Assembly (NCBI GenBank): GCA_964200185.2
Contig: CAXNAD020000044.1
Location: 1-36,613, forward strand
Reading direction: 5' to 3'
Length of the DNA stretch: 36,613 bases
From: Choristocarpus tenellus KU-1152
Taxonomy: Eukaryota > Phaeophyceae
Made by a program: the position numbers and the translations under genes. The notes under the pieces are model-generated. The model saw only the letters and a program-made list of their open reading frames with translations, did not search any database and was not told where the DNA came from. Below, in pieces: positions 1 to 11,600 of the stretch (its first letter is position 1; each line of letters begins with the position of its first letter).

Positions 1-1140
1 CTTGTGGGGTGGGGTGGGTGGGGTGTGAGTTTTGGCTTGGAATATTGTCTGGTGAAAAGAGGTGGATTTGGGATGCAGTGGAATTATTCAGGCGGGTTAT
101 GAGCCCCCCAGGCGGGGGTCTTTGCCTGGTTAGGGTGATGTAGGTGCAATTGAAAAGCGTGGGGATGGGTAAGTGTGTTCCACAGTAGGGGCATGTGAGA
201 GGGTGGTTGGCATCTTCGCAGAGGCTGACCATACAGTTGAGGTGGAGCGAGCACCCACAGGGGAGGGTGGCTTGGTGGTCTGGGGGGAGAGGCTCTAGAC
301 AGCTAGGGCAGGGAGGGAAAGAAGGGGGAGGAGCTGGGGGGTGGGGGCTTGGGATGGAGAGTAGGCGGAATGGTGAGATGGCAAAAGGGGTGGAGGACGA
401 TTGTGAGCGGATGGATTCCAGCGCAGCTTCGGTTTCCACAATCCCCTCCTTGGCAGCGTAGTAGTGTTCTGGGCTGGCAAGGGTACGACAGGTGGGGCAT
501 GGGATGGGATGTAGGGGTGTTTGGCGCGGAGGTATAGGGTCGAGGCACAGCCCAGATCCAGTGAGTGTGTGCAGGAGAAAGGGAGTACTGGCTGTTGTAT
601 CTCGGAAAAACAGATCACACAGTGTTCCGGTGTAAGCCTATGTGGTTTTGGGGATGGGCGTGGGTTAGGGTCCCTGTTGGGGGAGGCTGGCCTTCGAAGC
701 CCCATAATATCTCTTATCACCTCCTCTCCTGCCTCCTCCTCCTTGTAGCCGCGTAGGGGCGGGTTCCACTCCCTGCTACCATCGTTGTGTGCCTCTACCA
801 CCTCTCTGGCCCCATCCCCCAGTGTGCTCATTCGGTTTTCCGTCCGGGCTTTGCCATCCTGCAGAGACGAAGCGTGTCTACCTATTCCCGAAGAGGAGTG
901 GTATGCTCTGCTTATGTTCCCCCCTTCCCCGTGCCTATCTCGTGAGCCGCCATTCCCATCCTCGATCACCTCCACCTCGTCCCCATATGGGCCCATTCCG
1001 TTCTCTGTCCATCCTTCTCCATTCTGCGAAATCGAGATCTGGGTATCTATTCCCGGAGCTGGGTTAAGTGCTCCACTTATATTTGTTCCTTGCCCCTGCC
1101 TGTCTTGTGTACCGTCTTCACCTTCCTCCATCACCTCCAC
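1..1140 (-). CDS. Tandem RING-finger protein, partial, frame broken
   Basis: This is the C-terminal part of a protein with two RING-type zinc fingers, a fold usual in E3 ubiquitin ligases. An acidic, Ser/Gly-rich N-terminal stretch of about 165 residues precedes RING 1, which starts EHCVICFSEI and has a SCTHSLDLGC core. Its last pair, CPTC, is read in another frame because of a duplication at 501-510. After the shift the frame stays open to base 1 and holds RING 2: CPSC, then PCGCSLHLNC, then CPYC (about 285-170). The gene therefore runs past the left edge. No in-frame ATG follows the upstream TAA; the first internal ATG is near 1131, or a 5' exon is missing. The paired cysteines and histidines are seen directly; ligase activity is inferred. 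The break may be a true lesion, an allele or an assembly error. Confidence 0.6.
501..510. repeat. 5-base tandem duplication (GGGAT x2) in RING 1
   Basis: GGGATGGGAT on the plus strand lies just before the last Cys pair of RING 1 in the minus-strand gene. The upstream frame carries the first half of the finger and the downstream frame carries CPTC and everything after it. The offset between the two frames equals one 5-base unit. Confidence 0.6.
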
Positions 1141-1790
1141 AACCCCATCCCCTCCTCCGTATTATAGTTAACTTGGTGCGGGCAGTTTGACAAATCTACA
1201 ATGTGACAATTTGGGTTTTATTTGCCTTCAAATTAGCTCTCCCCCTTGTACTAGGTAATATGTTTTTTCTTGTTTCGTCCGTGAGACAACACCTCCAAAT
1301 GTTAGCGGGCACAACAACACAGCACGTGTGCGACAGATTATATCAGTCACAGCACAAGAATTGCAATCTCTAGGCATATCATACAGTTCAACCTGAAGAC
1401 TCCAAGTAGGTGGGCTAGACAAGGTTTGACTGACTCATGGAACTTTCCCTTGTTTCTAGATAACCGTAATATAGGTATAGTTTTGTAAAATGAATGTCAC
1501 CTTGGGTACTCCCTACTGTAGTATGTAGTACACTACAGACAACTCTTGGAGTATCAGAAGGATTTTTGTTAACAATACAATTCTATTGTGATTTTCTTGT
1601 ACTGTTCAACTTCTGTTTCATATTATTATGTCCATTACCATGACGAAGATAACATCTGTGTACTACCATTACTATATATACTCATACTAGTACATTCACA
1701 AAGTTCTAATAATTGCAAAACAGTGTACAATGAATTAAGGGGCAAAATAATATAAATCAATGGTACACAGATAAAAAAATAAGCAGCAGG
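1141..1790. other. AT-rich intergenic region
   Basis: No open frame with recognisable content was seen on either strand. The stretch separates the minus-strand RING gene from the plus-strand giant gene, so it should hold promoters for both if the RING gene starts near 1131. No specific promoter motif could be assigned. Confidence 0.4.
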
Positions 1791-2656
1791 ATGAAACCGA
1801 ACACAAGACTCATCACATCCAACACAAACAGTAGTAGTGCAAAGAATCATACTCCTCCAGTATTCCGATTGATTCTCAATCAGACAGGGGGCAACCACAA
1901 GTGGCATCGTAACGTAGCGACGGCGAAATCGAGCCTGACGATGAAAGACCACCCAGCTAACGTGTATGGAGCTGAGGATGACAACACAAACAGAGGAAAG
2001 GAAAGGAAAGCCCCGGTTGGGCGCTTTGCCACCTCCGAGGGGCACGAGCTTGCCCAAGGCCACGACCAGCAGAGACAAATTGAAATTTCCCATCGTCAGA
2101 TCCTGTCTGAGAGCTTGTTAGTATTGCATGCCAAGAGCACAGCAAGTCGCCAAGCCACCACAAATCTCCTGCTGCCACTAGTGGGACGGCTGGGTGTGGT
2201 CCGAGGACCGGAAGACATCGAGCGCGTGATCGACATTCTCAACGCACCATCCTCGAGCAAAAGGGGGGTCGATGCCGTTGTTCTTGACCTCGACCCTAAG
2301 GTCTGTCGTCCGCTATTACTGGAGGGAAGCTTATCATTCCCATTTCGAAGTACATTGCTGCATATCTCCACATGCAATACTGAGCATATGCCCCATCTCC
2401 TCCCGAACGGTCATACCAGGTGCACAAGCTTTTGTATTACCTTCGCACACGATCTATGGATCCAGTCCTTGGAAAGCTCCCAATCGTGGCAGTAGTTGTC
2501 GTTATCGATCCCAAAGACTCCAGACCAGAGTTGCTCGCCCAGGTTCTAGAGAGTGGTGTTGATGGAGTTCTTCGACGACCACTGGATGCAAAGGTTGTCA
2601 TTGCATGCCTGGGAAAGGTGCTTCGGAGACATGCTCGCATCGATTTGGTGTACAAG
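1791..2656 (+). CDS. Exons 1-2: degenerate receiver (REC-like) domain
   Basis: Exon 1 ends at DPK (2300) and exon 2 begins VHKLLYYLR (2420), both in phase 0, with a 119-base GT-AG intron. Joined, they follow the receiver order. Strand 1 is LLVLHAKS, where active receivers have an acidic Asp pair. Strand 3 is DAVVLDLDP, whose middle Asp sits at the phospho-acceptor position. Strand 4 is LPIVAVVVVIDPKD. Strand 5 is DGVLRRPLDAKVV, where the usual Lys-Pro reads Arg-Pro. The first ATG at 1791 gives about 105 residues before the domain. That N-terminus looks unstructured and the true start could lie at the in-frame ATG near 1941 or in an unseen exon. The fold assignment rests on the whole strand pattern, not on catalytic residues. 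Confidence 0.6.
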
Positions 2657-5600
2657 GTGTGCATTTTAGGGGGTTGATAGAGTTTGTGGTAGCACCAAAG
2701 GGTAGTGAGATCGTTTGTGCCACCGATTATCTGAATATCACCACTATCATCATTGTGCAAGGGCTAGGTGAGGAGTCCTGCACCTTCACGACGGAATAGG
2801 GTATCGGGGATAAGGGTAGCTGCGACAATTGGTGGTGTTCTCAAGACTCTCGTTCATAATCGAAGTAAAGGGTTGAATTTGCATCTCCTTTTCGGGTGGC
2901 ACACTGTTGGGCTTGTATATAAAACATATCACTCGTTCCCACCACCAATAGTCTGCTATAATGAGCCTCTTTCTAGTGCCTTTGTTTATCCCTCTTTCTC
3001 CTAGCCCTCATCTTGAAGGGGGCATCGAGTAGATAGATGGAACCCTAGTCACCTAAGATAGCCCACTCCACTTTCTATGTTGCATGGCAATTTATCTGGG
3101 TTGATGGTCCGTTCCCCTTCTACCTCGAATGATATATCAAAACTAAGCCCTAGAGAGAGTAGTACAATCTCAGCTGCTGAACAATAGTGGCGCTGGATCA
3201 GTCATTGTATATTTATATGCGCAGTGACTGACTAGTCTCCACAGTGGTAATGAACTATCACCCTTGGAGTGAAAGTATCTTAGAGGGTACGAGTTTTGCC
3301 CTGCTTGTCCATTTGGGACTTTGCTTCCCATGATTTTTATTATGATATTTTGCCTACTCCAAAATCTTTCGGAGTAGGTAGTATGTATATGCTATGAAAT
3401 GATGTGTCCGGAACAAGGATACTGACCCTTCCAAAAAAATATGACAGATGAAATTACATGGAAATCGCAACATTGGATTTTGGCCCGCAAATGGACGCGG
3501 CCCTACCCTCTAAGATACTTTGACTCCATGATGACACGCAAACATTTCTCAACAAAGTGCATGCCGTTCTGATACATTTTTTGTCTTATGGGTACATATA
3601 CTTTGAGTATGTGGCAAGCATAGCACAATTCAAAAATAGGAGAACATGACCTAGTGAATGCTTCCTCTTCCATTTTTTGACTCACTACAAGCCTGGATAC
3701 AACTTCAGTATGGATATATAACAGAGGTGTGTTGAGGTAATAGGGTTACATATTCTTCTGGCAATCTTCCCCCTCAAAATTTCATCAAATGTAGAGGGTA
3801 TCTCAGAATGCTCAGTTCATCTATTGGTACAAATGTTTCCCAATGGTCTTAGGGCACCTCATCATTACTCTGTTGTTGGTTTGCTGCACAAACCAACAGT
3901 CACCTGCAATTATCGCAGACCACCAACAGGGCAGGTATTTTACATGTCCCCGGGTCCTGTACTAATTTTTGCTAGAAATATTCTCCACAAGATAAGAGCT
4001 TTACATTTTGGGGGAAACTCCACCTAAATCTGCTGGAACTATTGTTACAACCAGGTCAACCTTGCCCTTGTAGATCTGTGAATATGGAAATGAAGGGTAT
4101 TACCACTCTCTCGTTCCTCTCTGCAGGATGTTATGGGAGAAGTTGAGAGTTTTAACTATCCCCGCTTCATCATGGATGCATTTCAATTCCTTGGTGTAAG
4201 CGATGGCAGCTCTACCTCCATAGACGGTGAAAGTATAGATCATGGGGCCCTTGGAGATGCTGTTCAAATGTACACTATGCAGACATGGTGAGTGCCAGGT
4301 TTCGTCTCTTATATGATCTAAGTTGACACTGGTGCCCCCCGTTCTGGCGTACTGTGTTCTTGTAAATTACATCAAAGTGTTTGTAACATAATGAAATATC
4401 GCTATTATGTGCACTGAACTTGATATTGGTAGCATTGACATACGCTGCTTAGGTAGACCCTTTTCAAACACTTGTATGCACCACCTCATGAGCACCACCT
4501 GGCATATATTGTCAGAAGTACAGGCCTCCTCCTCCAATGAGGGTAACTATATGCCTTACGCGTGTCAAGTCTTGAAGAAAAGGGGCAGGAATGGGTTGAG
4601 AATACCTCAACTGCATTGGTCCACCGGCCACCTGATGCCAGAGGGGGGGCAGCAAGGGATCAATACTGCTCAGTCGCTGGTTCTCAACAGCTTCTGGATC
4701 CGTCAGTGTCTAGTCTCCCCCTGAGCCAGGTTGATGATGGCGCAGGGTCCTCCAATAACAATTCGAATATGAGTGCCAATAAAGAGGGTGGGAATGTCTC
4801 CAGTGCCACCAATATTGCCAGCAGTGGCACCAGCGTTGGCACTTCAAGCTCTTCTGCCCAATTTATTCAAAGGGCCTCGAAGAAGGTGCATGTCTTGCGG
4901 CATGTGCAAGGGCATAGTGCAAAGATCACATCTGTCTCGCGGCGCCCTAGACTGTATGCTCAACTACCTCCCAGCAAGAGACCATGCACGGGGGGGGATA
5001 GTGAAGGGAGGGAAGGGGATGCTACACTGAGATGCAAGGAAAATGTGGAGGTTGAATGTAAGGATACTAGTATTAGACCAGAGGGGGGTTGCATTGAAGT
5101 AAGGGGAAAGAATGGAGGCAGTCAAGGCCTTGACTATCTTGGTGAGAAAGCCACAATGGAGGCAGGTGGGAAGGATACGATAGCAACGAACTCAGAGAGA
5201 GACACAAAAACCACACCAGTCCCTGTTGTAAATGTTCGCAGCATTTCCAGGGAGCTTTCCCCGTTTGTGAACAAGAAGCCTCCATCCCCACTCTCACCGC
5301 ATACATCTGCTGGACTGAGTCGATCTCAATTGTCCCGCACGATGAGCCTAGTGGAGAATACTTTTGCCTTCACAAGGGGTCAGATTGCAAAGCAGGGGTG
5401 GAAAAGCACCGACCTAAGGCATCATGCTGCAGAGAGGGTGTCAAACCATGCGCTGAGGGAGAGTGAGCACCCTGGTGCAGATTGTTACATCCGGGTGGTG
5501 ACATCCAGTAGGGATATTTCAAGCCAGAAGAAACTTTTCGTACGGGAAAAGAATGCTGGTCTTGTCGAAACGATCACCCAGAAACACAAAGACCCCACAG

Positions 5601-8600
5601 AAACTGCTACCACCAACAACCTCAGGGCAGCCTTGGGCTTCGGTGATCGATTTTCAAGACCTGATCGCAAGAAGAATGTCCAAATGCTTGTAAAAAAAGC
5701 GGTGGGCATATTCACGGAGAGTAGCAAGGTCCACCAAGCAAAAAAAGAGGGTGTTTCAGACGGAAAAATGTCCTTGAAGGATAGCAGGAGTTCAGCTCCC
5801 CCGTTCAATAGAAGAGTATTGTTTAGCAAAAGTGATGGGTTGGAAGAAGGTGACAGCAAGGCCCAATGCAGAACAAGGAGAAACAACAGCAAAAAGATCA
5901 GGAAGGAGGGCAATGTCCATGCCAAAACCGTACACAATAGGGGAAGGAAGGGACTGAGAGGAAATGAGTCAAGAGTTGATCCGCGCAGAACAATCAGTGA
6001 GAAAGGGAGGGACAAGAACATTTACAGAGTTGTCCTTTCTCAGTTAGCGAAAGAAAGGTTGAAAGAAGGCCTGAAGGAGATTGCCACCCACCCACCAGAC
6101 TTGTTGCGACAAAGCTACGTCAATCTTGAACCATTGAGGCAGGGAAGCACTGCAGCAGGGTGCCACTTGATGACCGGTTGGGAGCAGCAGCGAGCCGGAA
6201 ACTTGAGGAAGGTGAGCAGATTATCTCAAGAGTTGAAGGCATGAGACGAGATCAATGAACTGTAGCACGAGCTTGAGAAGAAATTGAGCTATTAGTGGTG
6301 AGCAGGCCTGAGAAACAGTGTTGGTATGAAATCAGTAGGATTAGCATGAGGTTACCAAGATGTGGTAGTGGATAAGAGGGAAAATGTGCTAAGACAGAAT
6401 GTAAAATATCCTCTCAGTAGCAACACCACAAGAGCCAGGTTATCTTATAGGGTAGAGCCGCGTCCACTTGGGGCCAAAATCCAATAATGCGATTTTGATG
6501 TATTTTTGGCTATCACGTTTGTTAGGAAGTGTCAATATCCTTGTTCCGGGCACACCATTTCGTAACATATATTTTACCTACTACTAAACATTTTGGAGTA
6601 GGAAAATGCTATAAAAACCCTTATGGGAAGCCAAGCCCAAACGGATCAACAGGGAAAAGCTCGTACCCACTAAGATACTTTCACTCTCAAGCCATTATCA
6701 CACATTTAATATTGCAAGTGGGTAGAGAAATATTAATAATAAAAATGGTAAAATAATAGTAATGGATCCCAGTCAGGAAATGTGCCAACATTCACCACCT
6801 TGAAATGCCTTAATTTTAGGGAATTTTTGAGTAAGAAATCTAAGTACAAAATACTCAGCACACATTAATACTGAACAGAGTAGTACACATACATATCAAT
6901 ATATACATTATGACACTAATGTACACCTGAAGGACATAAATTGAAGCAGGGTGCATGAAGCAAATAGAATTCCCCATAACCACAGTACGTATCAAGCTCT
7001 TCCAAAGAAAATGATAGCACGGAAGAAAACAAGTTTCCCCGTTATATATGGAGCTACCTCTGAACCTGCCTTACTCCAATAACTCGTTTTTGGCGCCATG
7101 CTGGCGATGGCTCTAGGACAGGCATTGCATCACTACAAGAAGGCGGTACAATTCGACCCAGAAAACTTGCTGGGACTTTCCTGCAGGGCAGTAGTGAGTG
7201 CACACCTTGGAGATTACTTTGATGCCATCAAGGTAAGTACTCCCTCAGCTGATTCAAACTATACACATGTTGTGGTTTAGTCTTGCATATGGGGCGATGA
7301 AAAGACCACAATTGGGGGTGGCTTCCCATGAGGAAATTGAATTCATGGGGGTGAGGTCACGCGTAGTTGGGGTTAGGGTTCGGTATTCTGCTGGTGGGAT
7401 TATTTTCCATAGATTCCCCTCTTCCCATACCTCATCCTCCCTCACCTGGTGAGAGCCTTTCTCACCATCTGAACACTGTTCAGTCAAGTATGACCCGTTT
7501 CACATGAACGTTTCATACTCCTTCAGGGGTTTACTGCGGCTATCCATATTTGTTCCTGTAAATCTACTGCGTCCAGGGGCAGCAGAGATTACCTTGGGCC
7601 CCTTCTCTTCAATCGGTCGATTGCTAGCACTGCCCTGGGTGACGATGAAGGTGCCTTGGAAGATCTAGATCTTGCTGTTTCAAGAGACGGTCGCAACATC
7701 ATGTGAGGGACTTGCACGTTCAAGGTAGTGAAAACGTGAGGTTTTAGAATTCTGGGAATTATTCACGCTACTCTACAGAGTAGTTATTGCATAGACTTAG
7801 AAAAATGTGTGTGAAATAATACTGTAGTACAAATTGCCGCTTCCACCTTGAACACCCCTGGAAAACATAACTCCAGTCTTATATGTTGCTCAAAACCTCT
7901 ATCAGGTACCGTTATAACCGGGCGTTGATCCTGAGGAGGTTGGGTGACTACCGACGCGCTCAGCACGACTATAGCAGAGTGCAGTTCCTCAAGGTGCAGT
8001 TTTGTTCACTATCAGGAAGATTAAATGATTATAACCCTTCTCATTGGAAAGTGCAACTTCTTCATTCTGACTCCACAGTTTTTACTACTTCAACACGCTC
8101 ATAATTTGTACACCGTCAAGCACTCATCAGAGTCATACAGGATTGTGATTGGTCAACCGCAACAATCCTTGGATCAGATCTTGACTGAAAGGGTGTTGTC
8201 TTCTCACTGAATGTAGTGATAATCACCGTATACTTGATCCCTTACCTCACCTTCTCAAGCTAACTGAATCCCACCAAATAACTCACCAAGGTGTCTGGTT
8301 GGCTAGTACTGTAGTACAATTCTCCCTGTTGTGTTGAAAATAAGCTCAGTCTTGTTCCTAACCTCTACCCGAGTGAAGAAACAGCAGATGGGACAGCAAA
8401 AGCAAGGCAAGCAGCTACACAATGGTTCTGGCAAGTCATCACTTCCATCTTCCAAAGGCACTATCCTTTCCCCATCTGCCCATCCCCGGTGCAGTGGCAG
8501 TCAACCAGATATTTCAGCCCCATCATCCTTCCCCAGATCTGCCTGGCCATGCTCCAATCAGGTTAAACAATACATGGGAGGGTGTGAAGGCTCGGCCGCA

Positions 8601-11600
8601 GCCAGTCCTCCCTCGAGGAAGGCTTTATCTGGTAGAGCAGATGCCATAAAGGGCACTCTGTTTGACATTGGTAGCATAAACAACCGTGAAATAGGTCATG
8701 TTGGGGGTGATGGCAATGTCGGAGAGGCAGTGGCAGGAGTACCTATTTGTTCTGAGATTCAGACAGGAACTGAAGAACAGTTGGTGGGCAGAAAACAAGC
8801 CAATGGTTGGACAAGGCTAGGAAAAGGAAGAGGTACACTGGTGCCCAAATCTACGACATTACTCATACAGATATCAACCCCACGCGGGGATGAGATTGTT
8901 TCACGTGAGACTATGCATATGACTCTATCTATCAAAAAGGGTGCAGAAGACGAAAGAGGTGAAGCTGGGCTGGGGTCAAGTTCAGAATTGAAAGTGGGAG
9001 AAGCGCTCCGAGATGCAGCAGGTTCGAGCAGTCTTGAATGTGGGCGTACAAAGCCCCTCCTCAAAGGAGAGAGAGATGAAAAGGACACAAATGGGTGTTT
9101 TCTGTTGAACAAGGATGGAAGTTCCCGAAGCATGAAAAGGAGTGCTCCAACTCCAGCTAATACTCTTGATGACTTCAAGGTGTGCCTTGTGTGTCTGTTA
9201 TGGTTTCTTGAATATATGTCAGCGGGTATGTTTGTACGTTGTTCAGGTGTGTTTGGTTTGGTGTTTGGATTCTAGCAAGTACTATGGTTCTAACTTGTGT
9301 TCACCCAGACCTAATTTTGCAGGGAGACACAACAATACAGGACATCACCCTGGTGATAGTGTCCTTCTGAAACACCTGTAAAGATTGTCAATCATTTATA
9401 CAGCTTGAAACACATTCCAACCCCAAATCGAAGTAGCAAGCACCAATCCCTCTCATCCCTTGTACCTGCCCTCAACAAGGCTACCGTGGGAATGCCACAC
9501 AAAGGAGATATTTTTCAGGAGCTCTTCTGCCGACCTTCACTTCATATTGAAGCCCTAACAACCCACCCCGGGAAAAGGACCTCAGTCCAGGTGTGTTACA
9601 TGATTACCTGTTTCCAATGGTATTGGCAGCCCAGGTCGATCATATTCTCAACAACAGCCCTTACACCAAGTGTTGTATTGAGTGTGTGTCTGTTTGGGGT
9701 TAAAAGTTCAATGTTGAGGTTTTAATGAATTTTGGCTATATCGTGCTTGTTAGGAAGTATCAATATCCTTACGTTGGACACACCTTTCATAGTAGTCCTC
9801 TGGAATGTTTCGGAGTAGGTAATCGTGTTCACACAGAAAACCGAAAAAGGGCATAAAAAACCCGTGGGAAGCCAAGCCCCAAACGGACAAACAGGACAAA
9901 ACTTCTACCCTCTTAAATGCTTTGGATCTCTTTATTGGGGTAGGGAGGGGAAGCACCCTTAAACGAGGACTGCTTTGCTGCCAGAAGGGTGGTTGAGATA
10001 TGGTACCAATTCTTGTGTAGTGCAGAATTGGCAATAGACTAGAAGTGAATTGAAGGACTCGTGCTTACCTGATAATTAGGTTGATGGTCGGTTTCAGTAT
10101 TTGAATATAGAGTTTGAACCAACTGGGCAAGGATAGGGTTCCATAGAGTGAAAGCATTTGAGAGGGTAAGAATTTTGCCTTGTTTGTCCATTCAGGGCTT
10201 GGCTTCCAACAGTTTTTTATGCCCTTTTCCGGCTCTGTGTGAACACAGTCACCTATAATGTATACGACTATGAAGGGTGTGTCTGGAGCAAGGATATTGA
10301 CACTTGCTAACAAACACAATGCTCAAAATCCATCAAAAGGCAATGCTGGATTTATGATCCCAAACGGACGCGGCCCTACCTCCTTAAATGCTTTGGCTGA
10401 TAGAGGGTTCGGTCGATGATGGATCTTGTAGTGATTTTAGGGTGTTTGTTGGTATCCAAAATATGATGTCTACCAGAGCTTTTTACCAGACCAGCAAATT
10501 AAGAAAACCCCCATCCACCGGCTGGATCGGTCCCACAATTGTTGAGCATGTCCCAGTCCATGTCCGCTAGGTATTGAACCGTTCCATGCCCATGTCCGGA
10601 CAGGTCCCACAATTATTTAACCTATCCTGGTTCATGTCCACAAGGAATTAGTCCATGTCCGCCGGCTGGACCAGATGAAATATTCTCTGACCTGTCCAGA
10701 CCATATCCACAGGGTATATTGTACCAGTCCATGTCTACCGTATGACCAGTCTAACATTTTCCCTTGAATGTCCGGACCATGGCCGCCATCATTTCAATTT
10801 TTTCTGGCATGTCCTGGTCATGTCCACTACATGTTATACAAGTTTAGATGTCAGACATTCACACACACTCAGATCACAAATCACCCCACACACCCAACGA
10901 TGTATTTTGTATTTAATTTTCAATCTTAGTATAAAAAATACAACATAGGATAATATGGAAGTACCACTACATATTATATATTAGTGCTTACAGTAGAAAT
11001 TTGAAATTTAGCATACAGTATCTAAGAAGAGCGGTAAAATAAAAAATAGGAGACATTACCATGACGTGGCCGGCCCTAGTGCAAAAAAGATATTATCTGA
11101 CACACCATAGATAAATATTCTAACATGGCCAAGTCGATGACCATCGCTTACTCAACATCACCCAAACCACTGGCTGGCCATACAGAACCAAGTTTGAACA
11201 TGACTGAGTCCATGGCCATTGACCGTTTCAACATGGTCGACCCACGGGCCGGTCAGTGGCCATATGACCGACAGTGGACATGCTAACTGCCTGGCATGAT
11301 GAATAGCCCTGATGTCCACAAGAGGGTATTTAGATTCAGGCAACTTAAAGAATGATCACACTTGGGTTGATTTACCCGACAAGATAATGCTGGGTACAAA
11401 TCTAATAATTTGATTCCAAGATTGAGCAGACTGTTGATCGTTCTGGCACCAAAATCAGCACAAATGTCAATATCGCTCTCAAATACTTGCTGCCAGAAAA
11501 TATCAATCCCATCCAAGCTCACCTGCACGCACAGATACTTTGAAGCATAGTAGTATGCCCACCTCACACCAGTACCGTAGATATCTACACAGTCAGCAAC

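Noticed and set aside
1635-2093. Minus-strand 152-codon open frame
   Set aside because: It lies opposite receiver exon 1 and has no domain; its hydrophobic stretches come from AT-rich DNA upstream. Treated as a shadow.
4407-4724. Plus-strand 105-codon open frame overlapping the start of exon 4
   Set aside because: It is in a different frame from the long exon, has no domain, and its borders do not fit the phase of exon 4127-4287.
5485-6021. Minus-strand 178-codon open frame rich in Leu and Ser
   Set aside because: It is the antisense shadow of the long Lys/Ser-rich exon 4570-6211.
7098-7121. ATG at 7098 as the start of a separate TPR gene
   Set aside because: Possible, but splicing at 7121 completes a TPR consensus with the previous exon and fits its phase, which is the better explanation.
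8331-9275. Independent 314-codon gene
   Set aside because: The low-complexity content, the AG acceptor in phase at 8378 and the GT donor at 9180 fit an internal exon better.
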